Position numbers and translations under genes: made by a program. This document shows, in pieces, positions 22,507-24,897 of a stretch of DNA of 24,897 nt (the first letter of the stretch is position 1; the number at the start of each line of letters is the position of its first letter). Below the pieces are notes generated by a model. The model was not told the DNA's origin, did no database searches, and saw only the letters and a program-made list of their open reading frames with translations. Source of the DNA: CAZKRU01 sp964555235 (GTDB lineage: Bacteria > Verrucomicrobiota > Verrucomicrobiia > Methylacidiphilales > CAMAQI01); the NCBI GenBank assembly GCA_964555235.1, contig CAZKRU010000067.1, forward strand, positions 1-24,897, written 5' to 3'.

Positions 22507-24729
22507 ATGTCTCACTCATTTGCCCGTATTGTTCCCGAGCTCTCGCTCGACCGGGCATTTGATTATGCCATTCCTCCTGAGTGGATCGGGCGTCTCCCAC
22601 TCGGAGCCAAAGTTCGGGTTCCCTTTCGCTCACGAACCCTCACCGGATTTGTCATTCAGCTTTTGGAAACTCCCGAGGTTCCCCAAGTCAAAATCATCAC
22701 CGAAGTCGTCAGCGACAAGCCTTACCTCCCTCCCGCGTTGATGAAGCTCGCACAATGGATGACCGCCTATTACTGCTCTCCGCTCGGCACCGTTCTTCAA
22801 ACCCTTCTCCCCGGAGCCGTTCGCCATGCCAATGCTAAGTTCAAAGAACGCCTCTGGGTTGCCCCTCAACCTGGACTCACCCGCGAATCCGCTTTGCAGT
22901 CCCTCGGAAAGGCGAAGCGACAACGGGAGGCTTGGGAAATGCTCTGCAACCGAGGAGGAGGATGGCTCGCGGAACTGGCAGAACGCTCTGGAATTTCCAC
23001 CGCTGTCTGGCGCGGACTTGCCGATAAAGGATTCGTTACGATTCAACCGGAAACCCAGGAACGCGATCCCCAACTTCTTCTGGAATCCGTTCACCACGCC
23101 GCGCTCGCGTTAAACACGGAACAACAAATCGCTCTGGATGCAATTCTTGAAGAATTTCGTTCTGCCAAACCAAAGCCCGTTCTGCTGCATGGCGTCACCG
23201 GAAGCGGAAAAACAGAAGTCTATCTTCAAGCCATTCATGAAGTCCTGCGGCAAGGGAAAAACGCCATCGTTCTTGTTCCGGAAATCTCGTTAACCCCTCA
23301 AACGATCGATCGTTTTCATGCGCGCTTTCTGGGTGAAAAATTCCGGGTTGCCGTGCTGCACAGTCATCTCTCCGATGGGGAGCGCCACGATCAATGGCAT
23401 CAAATTCGTGATGGACGCGCTCGAATCGTCATCGGCGCTCGATCCGCCATCTTCGCCCCACTTCCCGATCTCGGAATCATCGTTGTCGATGAAGAGCATG
23501 AGCCCTCTTACAAACAGGACGAAGCCCCCCATTATCAAGCGCGCGATCTTGCCGTTCTTCGGGGAAATCTCGAAAAAATCCCCGTCGTCCTCGGTTCGGC
23601 CACTCCCTCATTGGAATCCTATTCGCGGGCCCGTGAGGACAAATACCGAATCGTCAAACTCTCCCGTCGCGCGACCACGGAACAACTCCCGACGATGCAC
23701 GTACTCGATCTCCGAATTGAATTCCGAAAAACTAAAAAAATTGGACTCCTCTCCGAACCGCTCATCAAAGCCGTTCAAGATCGACTCACCCGCAAAGAAC
23801 AGGTCCTTCTCTTCCTAAACCGCCGCGGTTACGCCAGTTCCCTTCAATGTCCTCAATGCGGTCACGTCGAAGAATGTCCCCATTGTAGCATTTCGCTCAC
23901 CTATCATCGCGGAATCGGAAAACTTCGTTGTCACCTCTGCGATCACGCGACCGCAGTTCCGCACTCATGTCCCAAATGTCAGTTCGATGAATACAAACGC
24001 AGCGGCGTGGGAACCGAGCGAATCGAAGAGACGGTTCAAGAGACTTTCCCCGGCGCGCGCATTGTTCGCATTGATTCAGATACCATGAGCGCCAAGCATG
24101 CCCTTCAGAAAACGCTTCGCGCCGTGGCCGATCGGGAATTCGATATCATGATCGGAACCCAGATGATCTCCAAAGGACTTCACTTCCCGCAAGTCACCTG
24201 CGTCGGCGTGATCAATGCCGATCAATCCCTTCAACTTCCCGACTACCGGGCCAGCGAACGGGTCTTTAACACGCTCATGCAAGTGGCTGGACGGGCGGGA
24301 CGAGGCGATCAGCCCGGGGAAGTTTTCATCCAAACCCGAACCCCATTCCACTCGGCGATTCAATTTGCACGGCATCACGATTACGACGGATTCGCGGATC
24401 AGGAACTCGAATTCCGGAAAGCCCTCGGCTATCCACCGTTCTGTCGAACCGTTCTCATCGAGTGGCGGGGACCGAGCGAAGAAAAAACCGCCTACGTTGC
24501 CGAGCAATATCAGAAAAAGATCCTCGAAGTCGGTGCGGCCATTGCTGAAATCGGCGCAGCCGTTCCCGCCTCCATTTCAAAAATCAAAGGGGACTACCGT
24601 TTTCAAGTCTTCATCAAAACCGAAAAACTTCTGGAACTCACCCAACGCCTGCGTCCCCTCCTGCTCCCCGTCCGCTGGCCTGAAGGAATCCGTTTTCGAA
24701 TCGACGTCGATCCGGTTCATCTCATGTAA
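22507..24729 (+). CDS. priA: Primosomal protein N' (replication restart helicase PriA)
   Basis: The 740-residue protein matches the usual PriA length and domain order. The N-terminal DNA-binding domain (ARIVPELSLDRAFDYAIP) is followed by a winged-helix region, then a superfamily-2 helicase core with Walker A GVTGSGKTE (K235), VVDEEHEPSYKQ (DEEH 328-331), GSATPS and QVAGRAGRG. Between the helicase lobes lies the zinc-binding insert with eight cysteines (448, 451, 457, 460, 475, 478, 488, 491). It reloads the replicative helicase at stalled forks. The start agrees with the beginning of the conserved N-terminal domain, though no Shine-Dalgarno is evident. It marks the housekeeping side of the window and is unrelated to the carbohydrate island. 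Confidence 0.98.
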   Translation: MSHSFARIVPELSLDRAFDYAIPPEWIGRLPLGAKVRVPFRSRTLTGFVIQLLETPEVPQVKIITEVVSDKPYLPPALMKLAQWMTAYYCSPLGTVLQTLLPGAVRHANAKFKERLWVAPQPGLTRESALQSLGKAKRQREAWEMLCNRGGGWLAELAERSGISTAVWRGLADKGFVTIQPETQERDPQLLLESVHHAALALNTEQQIALDAILEEFRSAKPKPVLLHGVTGSGKTEVYLQAIHEVLRQGKNAIVLVPEISLTPQTIDRFHARFLGEKFRVAVLHSHLSDGERHDQWHQIRDGRARIVIGARSAIFAPLPDLGIIVVDEEHEPSYKQDEAPHYQARDLAVLRGNLEKIPVVLGSATPSLESYSRAREDKYRIVKLSRRATTEQLPTMHVLDLRIEFRKTKKIGLLSEPLIKAVQDRLTRKEQVLLFLNRRGYASSLQCPQCGHVEECPHCSISLTYHRGIGKLRCHLCDHATAVPHSCPKCQFDEYKRSGVGTERIEETVQETFPGARIVRIDSDTMSAKHALQKTLRAVADREFDIMIGTQMISKGLHFPQVTCVGVINADQSLQLPDYRASERVFNTLMQVAGRAGRGDQPGEVFIQTRTPFHSAIQFARHHDYDGFADQELEFRKALGYPPFCRTVLIEWRGPSEEKTAYVAEQYQKKILEVGAAIAEIGAAVPASISKIKGDYRFQVFIKTEKLLELTQRLRPLLLPVRWPEGIRFRIDVDPVHLM

Positions 24730-24781
24730 GTGATGGCCACAAAAAGCACAGAAATCACACAATAGGATGCTGCACTTCCCT

Positions 24782-24823
24782 GTCCAAAATAAAACCAGAT
24801 CACTGAGCTGAAAGTGGGTGGGG
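24782..24823. repeat. Dispersed GTCCAAAA repeat, copy 3
   Basis: GTCCAAAATAAAACCAGATC and a G-rich end (GTGGGTGGGG) match copies at 9806 and 11651. Before it, 24739-24764 carries a degenerate CCACAAAAAGCACAG sequence like the ends of the element at 6024-6300. Confidence 0.6.
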
Positions 24824-24897
24824 GTTGGAGGCGTCGTCCGACGGACGTCTTTTCACGGACTCGATCCACGGGCTCAAACGAGTTTGAGTCCGATGGA
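24824..24897. repeat. Cruciform repeat with GTTGGAGGC end, copy 2, cut by window edge
   Basis: From GTTGGAGGCGTCGTCCGA onward this matches the reverse complement of 6202 back to about 6129 with only a few differences. It is therefore an inverted second copy of the element at 6091-6202. Confidence 0.75.

Overview
The window is about 25 kb of bacterial chromosome of moderate GC. Its gene content and architecture point to the Verrucomicrobiota or a PVC-group relative: paired subtilases with tandem C-terminal beta-sandwich domains, large GH38 enzymes, a PVC-style FAD-dependent oxidoreductase, and a stand-alone jelly-roll protein beside a clan GH-A glycosidase. This assignment is inference, because there is no rRNA or other phylogenetic marker except priA. 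Several genes lack a recognisable Shine-Dalgarno sequence.

Layout. From 192 to 20758 all ten genes lie on the minus strand and form a carbohydrate-degradation island. In the direction of transcription they are: FAD oxidoreductase (20758-19367), cytosolic GH38 alpha-mannosidase (19306-16247), secreted esterase-D-like protein (16165-15209), subtilase 2 (14367-12169), GH-A glycosidase 2 (11529-10135), subtilase 1 (9568-7319), secreted alpha/beta hydrolase (7187-6330), GH-A glycosidase 1 (5541-4123), small exported jelly-roll protein (4059-3484), and a GH38 alpha-mannosidase fused to beta-phosphoglucomutase (3335-192). From 21087 the strand switches, and three genes of more general function follow: a stand-alone cyclic-nucleotide-binding-fold protein, a lipoprotein alpha/beta hydrolase, and the replication-restart helicase PriA.

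The likely joint task of the minus-strand genes is breakdown of a mannose-containing, possibly esterified glycan or glycoprotein. Exported esterases, glycosidases and proteases would act outside the cytoplasm. The two GH38 enzymes have no signal peptide and would finish the oligosaccharides inside. No transporter or dedicated regulator is visible.

The strongest unexplained signal is a 59-60 bp element upstream of five exported-protein genes (both subtilases, both GH-A enzymes and the esterase-D-like gene). In four copies it carries a direct repeat spaced exactly 48 bp. It looks like a shared operator or promoter. Also notable are the GH38/beta-PGM fusion, the apparent loss of the catalytic nucleophile in GH-A copy 2, and gaps between genes packed with small nested palindromic elements. 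These include two 276 bp near-identical copies flanking subtilase 2, a hairpin inserted into another element's arm, and two cruciform-forming elements. No tRNA, rRNA, CRISPR array or transposase was seen. Positions 1-191 hold nothing I can assign.
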